This document shows positions 43,236 through 52,545 of a stretch of 64,000 bases of DNA, one piece after another. Source of the stretch: Longimicrobiales bacterium (GTDB taxonomy: Bacteria > Gemmatimonadota > Gemmatimonadetes > Longimicrobiales > Gaopeijiaceae). Made by a program: the position numbers and the translations under genes. The notes under the pieces are model-generated. The model saw only the letters and a program-made list of their open reading frames with translations. It was not told the DNA's origin and searched no databases. Position 1 is the stretch's first letter. Every line of letters begins with the position of its first letter. Location: contig JANQRP010000003.1 in assembly GCA_028284495.1 (NCBI GenBank), forward strand, positions 1 to 64,000, given 5' to 3'.

Positions 43236-45152
43236 TCAAGCGTCGCGGGCCCGCAGAACGTCGTCCGGGATGCCGAACCCCCGGACCAGATCGACGGCGA
43301 CCGGTCGGAGTTCGCCGCAGAGCGCGTTCACCTCGGTGCGGATCGCCCGGCTCTTGGGCGGATCCATGTATCCCGCCTCCAGGAACCACGCGCGGTCCGC
43401 CTCGAGCCGCTCCAGCGCGAAGAGCTGGGACACCGTCCTGAGCGTCTCGGACACGCCGGCGGAGGGAGCCCGCGCGATGCCCTCCTCGAAGGCCTCGACC
43501 ATCTGTCGCTCCACGTGGGCGTGAGCCAGCGCGATCAGATGGTCCTGACACGCATTGATCGCGTCGAACGAGTTCATGCCGCGGTCGAACAGCTGCTTCA
43601 TGCGCCGACCTGCCGACGCCGTCAATCGGCGCTCGCGGTACTCGAACGCCTGTTGATGGACGTCGTGGTCGCGGAGATGCTCGGGGTCGGATCTGCGGGT
43701 GACGATGGGATTCAGCTCCGTGACACGCTCCTGCGCGCGGTCGGTCACCATGCGCACCACGTCCCAGAACCCGAGGCTGCCCAGCTCCTTCCGGTAGGCG
43801 GTCAGCAGGCTCTTCGCGAGGAGCTGGAGCAGCACCACGTTGGTGCCCTCGAAGGTGGCGAAGATGTCCACGTCCTGCCGGATCCTCCCGATCCGGTTGG
43901 CGGCATGGAAGCCTCGTCCGCCCATCCCCTCACGGCACGCCTGCAGTGTCTCGAGGGCGTGCCGGGTGGCGTAGGCCTTGAGCCCGGCGGCGCGCGCCTC
44001 GACTTCCTGCCCCTCCTCCTCGAGCTGGCCCGCGTCGACCATGGCGCCGCAGTCCTCGGCCAGCTGTCGGACGGCGAAGTGGAGCGCGTAGGTGGTGGCC
44101 AGCCTCGGCAGGAGCAGGCGCTGCTGCATGCGGAAGTCGAGGATCGGCGTCTCGGGCTCGCCCTTCGGCCCGAACTGGCGCCGGCGATCCGAGTACGGGA
44201 TCGCGATGGCGAGGCCGGTCTTGGCGGCGCTGACACCGGCCGCCGCCACGCTCACCCGGCCCGCCACGAGGGTGCCGAGCATCGTGAAGAACCGACGGCC
44301 CCGCGAATCGATCGGGCTCTCGTAGGTGCCCTCGTCGGTGATGCGACCGAAACGATCGAGCAGGTGGTCGCGCGGCACGCGCACCGAATCGAACCAGATC
44401 CGGCCGTTGTCGACGCCGTTGAGGCCCGCCTTGGGCCCGTTGTCCTCGATGCGGACGCCCGGCATCGGCTTGCCGGACTCGTCGCGAATCGGCACGACGA
44501 CCGCATGCACGCCGTGGTCCTCGCCTCGCACCACGAGCTTCACGAACACGGTCGCCATCCGCCCGTGGAGGGCGGCGTTCCCGATCCACTCCTTCCCGGC
44601 GTTCTCGTGCGGCGTGTCGACGACGAGCTCGTCCGTGTCCGCGTCCCAGGTCGCCGTCGTCTCGATGCCCCGAACGTTGGATCCGTGGTGGATCTCGGTC
44701 ATCGCGAAGCAGCCGGGAAGCTCCATCCGGCCCATCGCCTCGAGCCAGCGGTCGTGGTGCGACGCGGTGCCGAGCTGGTAAAGGCTGCCGCCCCACAGAC
44801 CGAACTGGACCCCGAACTTGATGACGGTCGAGATGTCGCCGAGCGCGAGCGTCTCGAACACCGCGACGGCGCCGGCCGGATTCCCCTCCCCGCCGTATGC
44901 CCGGGGCAGGCCGACCATCCCGAGCCCCTGGTCGGCGATGATGTGAAGAGCCTCGAGCGTCCGTGCGCGGTGGGTCGCGCGGTCGAGTTCGGGGTCGAAC
45001 TCGAAGGCCTCGGTGGCGAGAAGCGACAGCACGCGCGCCCGGAGGTCGGCGTGGGGGCGGGCCAGGAAGTCGGCGAGGGCGGCGACGTCCACCTCAACGG
45101 GAGCGCGGCCGGCGGGAGCACGGTCGGTGGTCTGCAGGGGGAGGTCGGACAT
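43236..45152 (-). CDS. Acyl-CoA dehydrogenase/oxidase family flavoprotein
   Basis: A 638-residue acyl-CoA dehydrogenase superfamily member of the larger acyl-CoA-oxidase type. FAD- and substrate-contact blocks: GMVGLPRAYGGEG, CFAMTEIHHGSN, the NGPKAGLNGVDNGRI region, QFGPKGEPE, and the CREGMGGRGFHAANRIGRIRQD segment. DIFATFEGTN carries the likely catalytic base Glu. The ~200-residue C-terminal helical extension matches oxidases or very-long-chain dehydrogenases. It catalyses the first oxidation of beta-oxidation, with O2 or ETF as acceptor undecided. ATG 45152 has no strong ribosome site. Confidence 0.92.
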   Translation of the reverse strand: MSDLPLQTTDRAPAGRAPVEVDVAALADFLARPHADLRARVLSLLATEAFEFDPELDRATHRARTLEALHIIADQGLGMVGLPRAYGGEGNPAGAVAVFETLALGDISTVIKFGVQFGLWGGSLYQLGTASHHDRWLEAMGRMELPGCFAMTEIHHGSNVRGIETTATWDADTDELVVDTPHENAGKEWIGNAALHGRMATVFVKLVVRGEDHGVHAVVVPIRDESGKPMPGVRIEDNGPKAGLNGVDNGRIWFDSVRVPRDHLLDRFGRITDEGTYESPIDSRGRRFFTMLGTLVAGRVSVAAAGVSAAKTGLAIAIPYSDRRRQFGPKGEPETPILDFRMQQRLLLPRLATTYALHFAVRQLAEDCGAMVDAGQLEEEGQEVEARAAGLKAYATRHALETLQACREGMGGRGFHAANRIGRIRQDVDIFATFEGTNVVLLQLLAKSLLTAYRKELGSLGFWDVVRMVTDRAQERVTELNPIVTRRSDPEHLRDHDVHQQAFEYRERRLTASAGRRMKQLFDRGMNSFDAINACQDHLIALAHAHVERQMVEAFEEGIARAPSAGVSETLRTVSQLFALERLEADRAWFLEAGYMDPPKSRAIRTEVNALCGELRPVAVDLVRGFGIPDDVLRARDA

Positions 45153-45344
45153 CGGAGCGCGGCAGATAGGGTCGTGGCCCGTCAGGGTACCGGCCGGCGC
45201 GCGGGCTCGTTCCGACGCCATCGAGCGCGGTCCGGTTGACCGGGTCGAGTCACATCGACAACCTCCGATTCCCTGGTCTCCCGCGCCTTCGGCACGTCGA
45301 GGCCACCGGGCACCACCGTTCCCACAGCCGTTCGACAGCCGCCC

Positions 45345-45911
45345 ATGTCCGAATCAAGCGAGTCCCCGCCCCTCGTCGGAGTCGTGATGGGGTCCCGGTC
45401 GGACTGGGAGACGATGAAGAACGCGGTGGACATGCTCGCGACGCTCGGGATTCCGCACGAGGTGCGGGTGGTCTCGGCGCATCGCACGCCCGACCTCCTG
45501 TACGAGTACGCGGAGAGCGCCGAGGCACGTGGCCTGGAGGTGATCATCGCGGGGGCAGGGGGCGCCGCCCACCTGCCCGGGATGCTCGCCGCCAAGACGA
45601 CGGTACCCGTGCTGGGTGTACCCGTCGAGTCGCGGGCACTCAAGGGGCTCGACTCGCTGCTTTCCATCGTGCAGATGCCGGGCGGCGTGCCGGTCGGGAC
45701 GCTGGCGATCGGATCGTCCGGCGCGAAGAACGCCGGGCTGTTCGCTGCGCAGATCCTGGGCACGCACCGGCCCGACGTCCGCGCCGCGGTGCAGGCGTGG
45801 CGCGACGCGCGCACCGCCACCGTGCTGAACGACCCGGACCCGCGTGAGCCGGACCCTGATGGGCCCGGTCGGGGCGGGTCGGGTTCGCACGGATCCGCCC
45901 CCGACGCGTGA
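45345..45911 (+). CDS. purE: N5-carboxyaminoimidazole ribonucleotide mutase
   Basis: A 188-residue class I Pur[43 protein letters not shown] and [14 protein letters not shown], all conserved, the His of SAHRTP being catalytic. It interconverts N5-CAIR and CAIR in purine synthesis. The last ~25 residues are a Pro/Gly/Asp tail not typical of the family. The stop overlaps the GTG of purK, the usual PurE-PurK coupling. Confidence 0.97.
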   Translation: MSESSESPPLVGVVMGSRSDWETMKNAVDMLATLGIPHEVRVVSAHRTPDLLYEYAESAEARGLEVIIAGAGGAAHLPGMLAAKTTVPVLGVPVESRALKGLDSLLSIVQMPGGVPVGTLAIGSSGAKNAGLFAAQILGTHRPDVRAAVQAWRDARTATVLNDPDPREPDPDGPGRGGSGSHGSAPDA

Positions 45912-47065
45912 CCCCGGGGGACGCCGGCGCCCCGATCGCGGATCTCCGCGTCGGGGTCCTCGGAGGCGGCCAGCTCGGCCGGATGCTCGCCGAGGCCGGT
46001 CGACCGCTCGGCGTGGCCTTCCGATTCTGGGATCCGGGCGAGGCGGAGCCGATCGCGGGCTTCGGCGAGCACATCTGCGCGGCCTGGGACGACGACGCCG
46101 CCTTCGAGCGGTTCGTCGACGGACTCGACGTGGTCACCTACGAGTTCGAGAACGTGCCGGTCGAACTCGCTCGCCGGATCGCCGAGGTCGTGCCGGTTCA
46201 TCCCGACCCGGCAGCGCTCGATGTCGCGCAGGATCGTCTGAGCGAGAAGAGCCGGTTCGAGTCGCTGGGGATCGCGACCAACGCGTTCCTCCCCGTCGAT
46301 GGTCCAGGAGCGCTCGCGTCCGCGATCGAGGCGGTCGGATATCCCGCCGTCCTCAAGACCCGGCGTCTCGGCTACGACGGCAAGGGGCAGGAGGTTCTGC
46401 GACGCCCAGACGACACCCAGGGCGCGTTCGAGCGACTCGGGTCGGTGCCGTGCATCCTCGAGGCGTTCGTCCCGTTCGATCGCGAGCTGTCCCTGGTCGC
46501 GGTCCGCACCGCGGACGGTCGCTTCGCGCCCTACCCCCTGGTCGAGAACACCCACGTCGAGGGCATCCTCGTCCGGACCGAGGCGCCGGCGGAGGGCGTG
46601 TCGGCGGCGATTCGCGACCAGGCGGAAACGGCGGTGCGGGCGCTCGCGGAGGCGCTCGACTATGTCGGCACGATCGCGGTCGAGTTCTTCGAGGTGGCGG
46701 GCGGCTCGGCCGACGACCGTCGCCTCCTGGCCAACGAGGTGGCGCCGCGGGTCCACAACTCGGGGCACTGGACGCAGGACGGTGCGGTCACGAGCCAGTT
46801 CGAGAACCATGTGCGTGCGGTGTGCGGGCTGCCGCTCGGACCTACCGGCATCGCGTGGCCCACGGTGATGGTGAATCTCATCGGCAGGCGGGGCGACGCC
46901 GAGGCTCTCCTCGCCTGCGACGGCGCCCGGCTGCACGACTACGGGAAGTCGGAGCGGCCCGGGCGGAAGGTCGGCCACGTGAACGTGCTCGGCTCCACCG
47001 GCCAGGCCGCGCGGGATCGCGCGGAGGCCCTCCGGGCGGTGTACGCGGGGCCGGAACTCCGGTAG
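45908..47065 (+). CDS. purK: N5-carboxyaminoimidazole ribonucleotide synthase
   Basis: A 385-residue ATP-grasp carboxylase: ATP-dependent carboxylation of AIR to N5-CAIR. It has [17 protein letters not shown] at the N-terminus, [23 protein letters not shown] for ATP binding, and the metal-binding [19 protein letters not shown] 45908 overlaps the purE stop. A possible transcription stop (47138-47168) follows before greA. Confidence 0.97.
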   Translation: MTPGDAGAPIADLRVGVLGGGQLGRMLAEAGRPLGVAFRFWDPGEAEPIAGFGEHICAAWDDDAAFERFVDGLDVVTYEFENVPVELARRIAEVVPVHPDPAALDVAQDRLSEKSRFESLGIATNAFLPVDGPGALASAIEAVGYPAVLKTRRLGYDGKGQEVLRRPDDTQGAFERLGSVPCILEAFVPFDRELSLVAVRTADGRFAPYPLVENTHVEGILVRTEAPAEGVSAAIRDQAETAVRALAEALDYVGTIAVEFFEVAGGSADDRRLLANEVAPRVHNSGHWTQDGAVTSQFENHVRAVCGLPLGPTGIAWPTVMVNLIGRRGDAEALLACDGARLHDYGKSERPGRKVGHVNVLGSTGQAARDRAEALRAVYAGPELR

Positions 47066-47137
47066 AACTCTTGAGGTAGAGCCCGCTACGGTTCTATCGT
47101 AGCCGGCGAGCATTCCCGCTCGCCCCACGCAGGACGC

Positions 47138-47168
47138 ACACCGCCCACCCCCAGGGTCGCGGCGGTGT
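47138..47168 (+). terminator. Hairpin between purK and greA, terminator or attenuator
   Basis: An 8-bp perfect stem ACACCGCC (47138-47145) / GGCGGTGT (47161-47168) with a 15-nt loop, followed by TTCTTATT. It could end the purEK transcript or attenuate read-through into greA, whose GGAGG and ATG start only about 15-20 bases later. Confidence 0.5.
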
Positions 47169-47190
47169 TTCTTATTCGGTCGGAGGCCCC

Positions 47191-47676
47191 ATGCTGGACG
47201 AAATTCGCGAGCGCATCGATGCGGAGATCGAGGAGCTCACGCACGAGCTCAACGTCGAGTTGCCCGAGCGGATCAACAAGGCGGTCGAGCACGGGGATCT
47301 CAAGGAGAACTCCGAGTACAAGTTCGCGCTCGAGCGGCAGGGCTTCGTTCAGGCGCGGATCGGCCAGCTCCAGCAGCGGATGTCCGAGCTGTCGAAGATC
47401 GACGTGGACAACATGCCTGCGGACCGGGTCGGGTTCGGCTCGAAGGTGAGGGTCCACGACCTCGAGATGGACCAGAAGATGGATCTCACCATCGTCGCCG
47501 GCGATTTCATGGACCTCGACTCCGGTCAGGTCTCCATGGCGTCGCCGATCGGGTCCGGGCTGAAGGGCGCGAAGGAGGGCGAGGAAGTCGTGATCTCGCT
47601 GCCGATCGGCGAGCGGAAGTACAAGGTCCTGAAGCTCGAGACGCTCCCCCAGCAGATGGGCGTGGCCAAGGACTGA
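47191..47676 (+). CDS. greA: Transcription elongation factor GreA
   Basis: A 161-residue GreA/GreB factor: N-terminal coiled coil carrying HGDLKENSEYKFALERQ (the acidic tip D/E residues that act at the RNA polymerase active site), then a C-terminal FKBP-like domain (GSKVRVHDL, ASPIGSGLKGAKEGEEV). It rescues backtracked RNA polymerase. ATG 47191 has GGAGG six bases upstream. Confidence 0.95.
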   Translation: MLDEIRERIDAEIEELTHELNVELPERINKAVEHGDLKENSEYKFALERQGFVQARIGQLQQRMSELSKIDVDNMPADRVGFGSKVRVHDLEMDQKMDLTIVAGDFMDLDSGQVSMASPIGSGLKGAKEGEEVVISLPIGERKYKVLKLETLPQQMGVAKD

Positions 47677-47754
47677 CGGTGCCGCCGGCCGGCCCGGCGC
47701 GCGGCCCGGAACACGCCCCGGAACACGTCTTGGGCCGGGGGTAGGGGATCGCCC

Positions 47755-48501
47755 ATGGACGCCCCGCCCCCCTCCCGCTCCCCCGGTCCCGCCTCACCTT
47801 CCGGCGCCCCGGTCGTCCACCTCGATGGCGTCCGGAAGTCCTACGAGGAGGGCGGACGTACGCACGTCGTCCTGGACGGAGTCGAGGTGCGGATTCACGA
47901 GGGAGAGTTCGTGGTCCTGCTGGGCCCCTCGGGCTCGGGCAAGTCCACGCTGCTCAATCTCGTGGCCGGAATCGACCTGCCCGACGCGGGCTCGATCCGC
48001 ATCGCGGGAAACGAGCTCGCCCGACTCGACGAGCGCGCGCGAACGCTCTTCCGGCGCGCCCATCTCGGGTTCGTGTTCCAGTTCTTCAACCTCCTGCCCA
48101 CGCTGACGGTCGAGGAGAACCTCCTCCTCCCGATCGAGCTCAAGGGCAGGGTGGACGCCGCCGCGCGGGAAAGGGCGAAACGGCTGCTCGACCGCGTGGG
48201 GCTCGCCGACCGCGCGGGCGCCTTCCCCGATCGCCTGTCCGGGGGCGAGCAGCAGCGAATTGCGCTCTGCCGCGCGCTCGTCCACGAGCCCGACCTGATC
48301 CTGGCGGACGAACCCACCGGCAACCTGGATCCCGACACCGGCGCGACCATCCTCGACCTCCTCGAGGAACTGGTGCGCGCCGACGGGCGAACGTTGCTGG
48401 CGGTAACCCATTCGCGCACGCTCGCCGAGCGCGCCGACCGCGTCCTGCGGATCGAGGGGGGACGCGTGGTCGAGGCGCCCGCAGGCGTTCACCCGCGATG
48501 A
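47755..48501 (+). CDS. ABC transporter ATPase (LolD/MacB/AttE type)
   Basis: A 248-residue ABC ATPase. Walker A GPSGSGKST, Q-loop in FVFQFFNLLPTL, signature LSGGEQQRIALCRAL, Walker B LILADEPTGNLD and switch VTHSRTLAE are intact. The MacB/LolD subgroup powers transfer of lipids, lipoproteins or peptides across the envelope rather than import. The stop overlaps the permease start (ATGA). Confidence 0.94.
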   Translation: MDAPPPSRSPGPASPSGAPVVHLDGVRKSYEEGGRTHVVLDGVEVRIHEGEFVVLLGPSGSGKSTLLNLVAGIDLPDAGSIRIAGNELARLDERARTLFRRAHLGFVFQFFNLLPTLTVEENLLLPIELKGRVDAAARERAKRLLDRVGLADRAGAFPDRLSGGEQQRIALCRALVHEPDLILADEPTGNLDPDTGATILDLLEELVRADGRTLLAVTHSRTLAERADRVLRIEGGRVVEAPAGVHPR

Positions 48502-51035
48502 GCCTGCTCGGGCGCTCGTCGCGCCGCTTCCTCCTGCGGCACCCGGGCCAGCTGGCCCTCACGGTGCTGGGCGTGGCGCTCGGCGTGGCGGTCGTGGTCT
48601 CGATCGACCTCGCGATCCTCTCGTCGAGGGCCGCGTTCGAGGTCTCCACCGAGACGGTCGCCGGCCGGGCCACGCATCGGATCGAGGGCGGGGCCTCCCG
48701 GCTGCCGGACGGCCTGATCGCGACCATCCGCCGGGACCTCGGCGTGCGCGAGTCGGCGCCCGTGGTGGAGGCGCTCGGCATGTCGGAGGCGTTGCCGGGG
48801 CGCGCGCTCCGGATCCTCGGCGTGGACCCCTTCTCGGAGCGACCGTTCCGGCCGTGGCTCGGCGGCGGAGAGGGAGTGGACCTCCCGCGGCTGATCGTCG
48901 AGCCGGGTGGCGTCGTGGTGACGGCGGCGGTGGCGGCGGAGGCCGGGTGGGAGATCGACGGTCCGGTCCAGCTCGTCCTCGAGGGTCGCCGCGTGACGGG
49001 AACGCTCGTGGGCGTCATCGATGCGGGCGGGGAGCTGGAGCGGCAGGGGCTCCGCGACGTGCTGATCGCCGACGTCGGAACGGCGCAGTCCTTCCTCGGC
49101 GAGGGGGGGCTCGATCGGATCGACCTACTGCTGCCGGAGGGTGAGGAGGGGGAGCGGATCGTGTCCGCGATCGACGCGGTCCTGCCTCCCGGCGCCGAAA
49201 TCTCCACGGCCGGGGCGCGGGCAGGCGACATGCAGGGGATGCTTCGCGCCTTCGACCTGAACCTGACGGCCCTGAGCCTGCTCGCGCTCGTCTTCGGCAT
49301 GTTCCTGATCTACAACGCGATGACGTTCTCGGTGGTGCAGCGCCGGGAGCTTCTCGGCGGCCTTCGCGCGATCGGCGTCACCCGGAGCGAGATCTTCCGC
49401 ATGGTGATGTCGGAGGCGTTCTGGACGGGGCTCGCCGGCACGGCTCTCGGGCTCGTCGTCGGCGTCGCGCTCGGCCGCGGCCTCGTCGGGCTCGTCACGC
49501 GGACGATCAACGACCTGTACTTCGTCCTTTCCGTGGAGTCGGTGACCGTCACGCCGGGCCTCATCGCGAAGGGTGCGGCGCTCGGGCTCGGCGCCACGCT
49601 GCTCGCTGCGGTGCCGGCGATTCGCGAGGCGGTGGCGTCGGAGCCCCGCACGTCCATGGTGCGCTCGCTGGGGGAGGCCCGCGCGAGTGACCTCGTGCCG
49701 CGGCTCGGGCTGGCGGGCGTTGTCATGGGCCTCGGCGGCGTCGGCCTGCTCGCCGTACCCACGCGGTCGCTCGGCGTCGGGTTCGGCGGACTCGCACTCG
49801 TGGTGCTCGGAATCGCGGCGCTGGCACCGGTGGTGACGGTGTTCGTGACCCGCGTCGTGACGCCGCTGCTCTCACGGGCGGTCGGAATTCTCGGGACGAT
49901 GGCGGCCCGCGGCGTGATCGCGTCGCTGTCGCGGACGGCCCCCGCGATCGCATCGCTCGTGGTTGCCGTGTCGGTGACGGTCGGACTCGGCGTGATGATC
50001 GCGAGCTTCCGTTCGACGCTCGTGTCCTGGCTCGACTACACGCTGCAGGCGGACGTGTACGTGTCGCCGCCGTCGGCGGTCGCCTCGCGCGCGGACGGGA
50101 CGCTCCCGCCCGATCTGGTCGAGCGGCTCTCCGGCGCGCCGGGCATCGCCGGCGTGAGCACCTATCGCGGCGAGATCGTGCCGTCCGACTACGGCGAGCT
50201 GAGGATCGTGGCGCTCGACCTGGATCCGCGCGGCGAGGGTGCGTTCAGGTTCCGGGCGGGAGACGCGTCGAGCGCATTCGAGCGGTTCCGGGCGGGAGAG
50301 GCCGTGCTCGTGTCGGAACCGTTCGCCTACCGGAATCGGCTCGCGCCGGGCGACGCGGTGCGGCTGCCGGGCACGGACGGCGCAACGCTCCCCATCGCCG
50401 CCGTGTTCAGCGACTTCGGGTCGGACCAGGGCGTCGTGATGATGGGGCGGGTCGCCTGGGACCGGTACTTCGACGCCCCCGGCGTGACCTCCCTCGGGAT
50501 CTTCCTCGGTGAGGGCGCGGCGACGGACGACGTGATCGCGGGACTCGAGGCGCTCGTCGGGAGGGACCAGTCGGTGGTCATCAACTCCAACCGGAGCCTC
50601 CGCGAGGGCAGCCTGATCGTCTTCGATCGCACCTTCGCCATCACCGGCGTCCTCCGCGCGCTCGCCTTCGTCGTCGCCTTCATCGGGGTGATCAGCGCGC
50701 TCATGGCGCTCCAACTCGAGCGTTCGCGCGAGCTCGGCGTGCTGCGCGCCAACGGGCTCACGCCCGGGCAGGTGTGGGGCATGATGACCGCCCAGACCGG
50801 GCTGATGGGCGCCGTCGCCGGCATCCTCGCGGTGCCCGCGGGGCTCGCGCTCGCGGCGGTGATGATCTTCGTCGTGAACAAGCGCTCGTTCGGGTGGACG
50901 CTCGAGATGACGGTCGGACCCGAGATCCTGGCGCAGTCCGTCGCTCTCGCGCTGATCGGTGCGCTGGCGGCGGGCGTCTGGCCCGCATGGCGCATGAGTC
51001 GCACGTCTCCCGCGCTGGCGCTCCGCGATGAGTGA
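48498..51035 (+). CDS. FtsX-type ABC permease (AttFG-like)
   Basis: An 845-residue permease made of two FtsX-like halves. The first half has an N-terminal helix, a periplasmic domain with an MacB-PCD-like region, and FtsX segment at ~255-390 (NAMTFSVVQRRELLGGLRAIGVTRSE). The second half has an analogous domain and an FtsX segment near 720-840 (ELGVLRANGLTPGQVWGM). Fused permease pairs plus the adjacent ATPase and AttH-like protein match the attEFGH organisation. The substrate is unknown. The stop overlaps the next ATG by 8 bases. Confidence 0.9.
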   Translation: MSLLGRSSRRFLLRHPGQLALTVLGVALGVAVVVSIDLAILSSRAAFEVSTETVAGRATHRIEGGASRLPDGLIATIRRDLGVRESAPVVEALGMSEALPGRALRILGVDPFSERPFRPWLGGGEGVDLPRLIVEPGGVVVTAAVAAEAGWEIDGPVQLVLEGRRVTGTLVGVIDAGGELERQGLRDVLIADVGTAQSFLGEGGLDRIDLLLPEGEEGERIVSAIDAVLPPGAEISTAGARAGDMQGMLRAFDLNLTALSLLALVFGMFLIYNAMTFSVVQRRELLGGLRAIGVTRSEIFRMVMSEAFWTGLAGTALGLVVGVALGRGLVGLVTRTINDLYFVLSVESVTVTPGLIAKGAALGLGATLLAAVPAIREAVASEPRTSMVRSLGEARASDLVPRLGLAGVVMGLGGVGLLAVPTRSLGVGFGGLALVVLGIAALAPVVTVFVTRVVTPLLSRAVGILGTMAARGVIASLSRTAPAIASLVVAVSVTVGLGVMIASFRSTLVSWLDYTLQADVYVSPPSAVASRADGTLPPDLVERLSGAPGIAGVSTYRGEIVPSDYGELRIVALDLDPRGEGAFRFRAGDASSAFERFRAGEAVLVSEPFAYRNRLAPGDAVRLPGTDGATLPIAAVFSDFGSDQGVVMMGRVAWDRYFDAPGVTSLGIFLGEGAATDDVIAGLEALVGRDQSVVINSNRSLREGSLIVFDRTFAITGVLRALAFVVAFIGVISALMALQLERSRELGVLRANGLTPGQVWGMMTAQTGLMGAVAGILAVPAGLALAAVMIFVVNKRSFGWTLEMTVGPEILAQSVALALIGALAAGVWPAWRMSRTSPALALRDE

Positions 51036-52392
51036 CGCCCGGAGTCGCGACGGGACCGGTCGTGACGAGGCGGGTCATGACGAGCCGCGTCGCGACGAGC
51101 CCATCATGAGCCGGCTCGACTGGGCCGCCTTCGCCCTGATCGTGTTCGTCGCTCTCCTGGAGGGCTGGCTGTTCTTCGGGCCGGGGAGGGAGCGTGGGAG
51201 CCGCGCGGAGGAGCCGGCCCGTGGCTCCAGCGCGGACACCGTGGCGGCGATGTCGCTGGCCGAGGCGATGGGCGGCGGCGACCCGACCGGATATGCGCGC
51301 GCCCTCGAGCCGCGCGCCTTCGAGTTCCCGGCGGACCACGGCGCGCATCCCGATTTCCGGACCGAGTGGTGGTACGTCACCAGCAACCTCGAGGGCCCGG
51401 GCGGCCGGCGGTTCGGCGTTCACTTCACCATCTTCCGAAGCGCCCTCGCCCCACCGGTCACGTCGGGCGCTGCGGGGCCGGACGCCTGGGCGACGAATGA
51501 CGTCTACATGGGGCACTTCGCGGTGGCCGATGCGGCCTCGGGGACCTTCACGGAGTCGGAGCGGTTCACGCGGGGGGCGGCCGGGCTGGCGGGCACCGCG
51601 TCGTCGCCGGACGCCGGGCGGTTCCGCGTCTGGATGGACGACTGGGCGATGGAATCGCTCACCGCGCCGACCCCCGGCGCCGACGGGGTCTTCCCGCTGC
51701 GTCTCTCCGCCCGCGATCCCGACCGGGGGACGGCGATCGACCTCGTGGTGACCCCGGAGAAGCCCGTCGTCCTTCAGGGCGACGCGGGGCTCAGCCAGAA
51801 GGGCGCCGAGCCCGGGAACGCGTCGTACTACTATTCCTTCACCCGGCTCCGTACCGACGGCACCATCGTGACCGGCGGCGATACCGTGGCCGTGGCGGGG
51901 CGTTCCTGGATGGACCGCGAGTGGAGCACCAGCGCGCTCGACGCCTCGCAGGAGGGGTGGGACTGGTTCGCGCTCCAGCTCGACGATGGACGCGACCTGA
52001 TGGTCTACCGCCTGCGAGGTCTCGACGGGAGCACCGATCCGTTGTCGAAGGGTGTGCTGGTGGCCCCCGACGGCTCGAGCACGCCGGTCACGTCGGACGA
52101 CTTCGCGCTCGAGGTGCTCGAGACGTGGGAGAGTCCGATCGACGGAGCGACGTATCCATCGACCTGGCGGGTCCGCGTACCCTCGGCCGATCTCGACCTC
52201 CGGGTGCGGCCCCTTCTCCGCGACCAGGAGATGGACGTGACGGTGCGGTACTGGGAGGGGGCGGTCGAAGTTCTTCCCGCCGAGCCCGCGTCGACGACGG
52301 CGACACGGGGCGACGCCGGTGCCCGGGAGCCGATCGGACGCGGGTACGTCGAGCTGACCGGGTACGCCGGAGCGCGGCCGCCCGGCGGATAA
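51028..52392 (+). CDS. AttH/CrtC-like lipocalin-fold protein
   Basis: A 454-residue protein with an N-terminal membrane anchor (about 28-51) then an AttH/CrtC-like region: FRTEWWYVTSNLEG (the WWY motif), FGVHFTIFR, VYMGHFAVADA, SYYYSFTRL, and WMDREWSTSALDASQEGWDWFALQL. AttH/hydroxyneurosporene synthase domains bind or hydrate hydrophobic isoprenoid-like ligands. As the third member of an ABC operon it resembles the Agrobacterium attH partner. ATG 51028 overlaps the permease end; ATG 51106 is an alternative start. Role: probable lipid-binding or delivery protein on the periplasmic side (inference). Confidence 0.85.
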   Translation: MSDARSRDGTGRDEAGHDEPRRDEPIMSRLDWAAFALIVFVALLEGWLFFGPGRERGSRAEEPARGSSADTVAAMSLAEAMGGGDPTGYARALEPRAFEFPADHGAHPDFRTEWWYVTSNLEGPGGRRFGVHFTIFRSALAPPVTSGAAGPDAWATNDVYMGHFAVADAASGTFTESERFTRGAAGLAGTASSPDAGRFRVWMDDWAMESLTAPTPGADGVFPLRLSARDPDRGTAIDLVVTPEKPVVLQGDAGLSQKGAEPGNASYYYSFTRLRTDGTIVTGGDTVAVAGRSWMDREWSTSALDASQEGWDWFALQLDDGRDLMVYRLRGLDGSTDPLSKGVLVAPDGSSTPVTSDDFALEVLETWESPIDGATYPSTWRVRVPSADLDLRVRPLLRDQEMDVTVRYWEGAVEVLPAEPASTTATRGDAGAREPIGRGYVELTGYAGARPPGG

Positions 52393-52545
52393 CTCTCGAC
52401 CTCCGAGGGGGTCGCGGCGTATGCTGCGAATCGGCGCCTGCCCGAGCCACGCGGGTGGGGACTCGCCGTCCGGCGCGCGCAGCCCGGATCCACCCCCGGA
52501 GTCCGCGGATTCCGGACGCCAGGAGACCCGGAGGTCCCGAGACCG

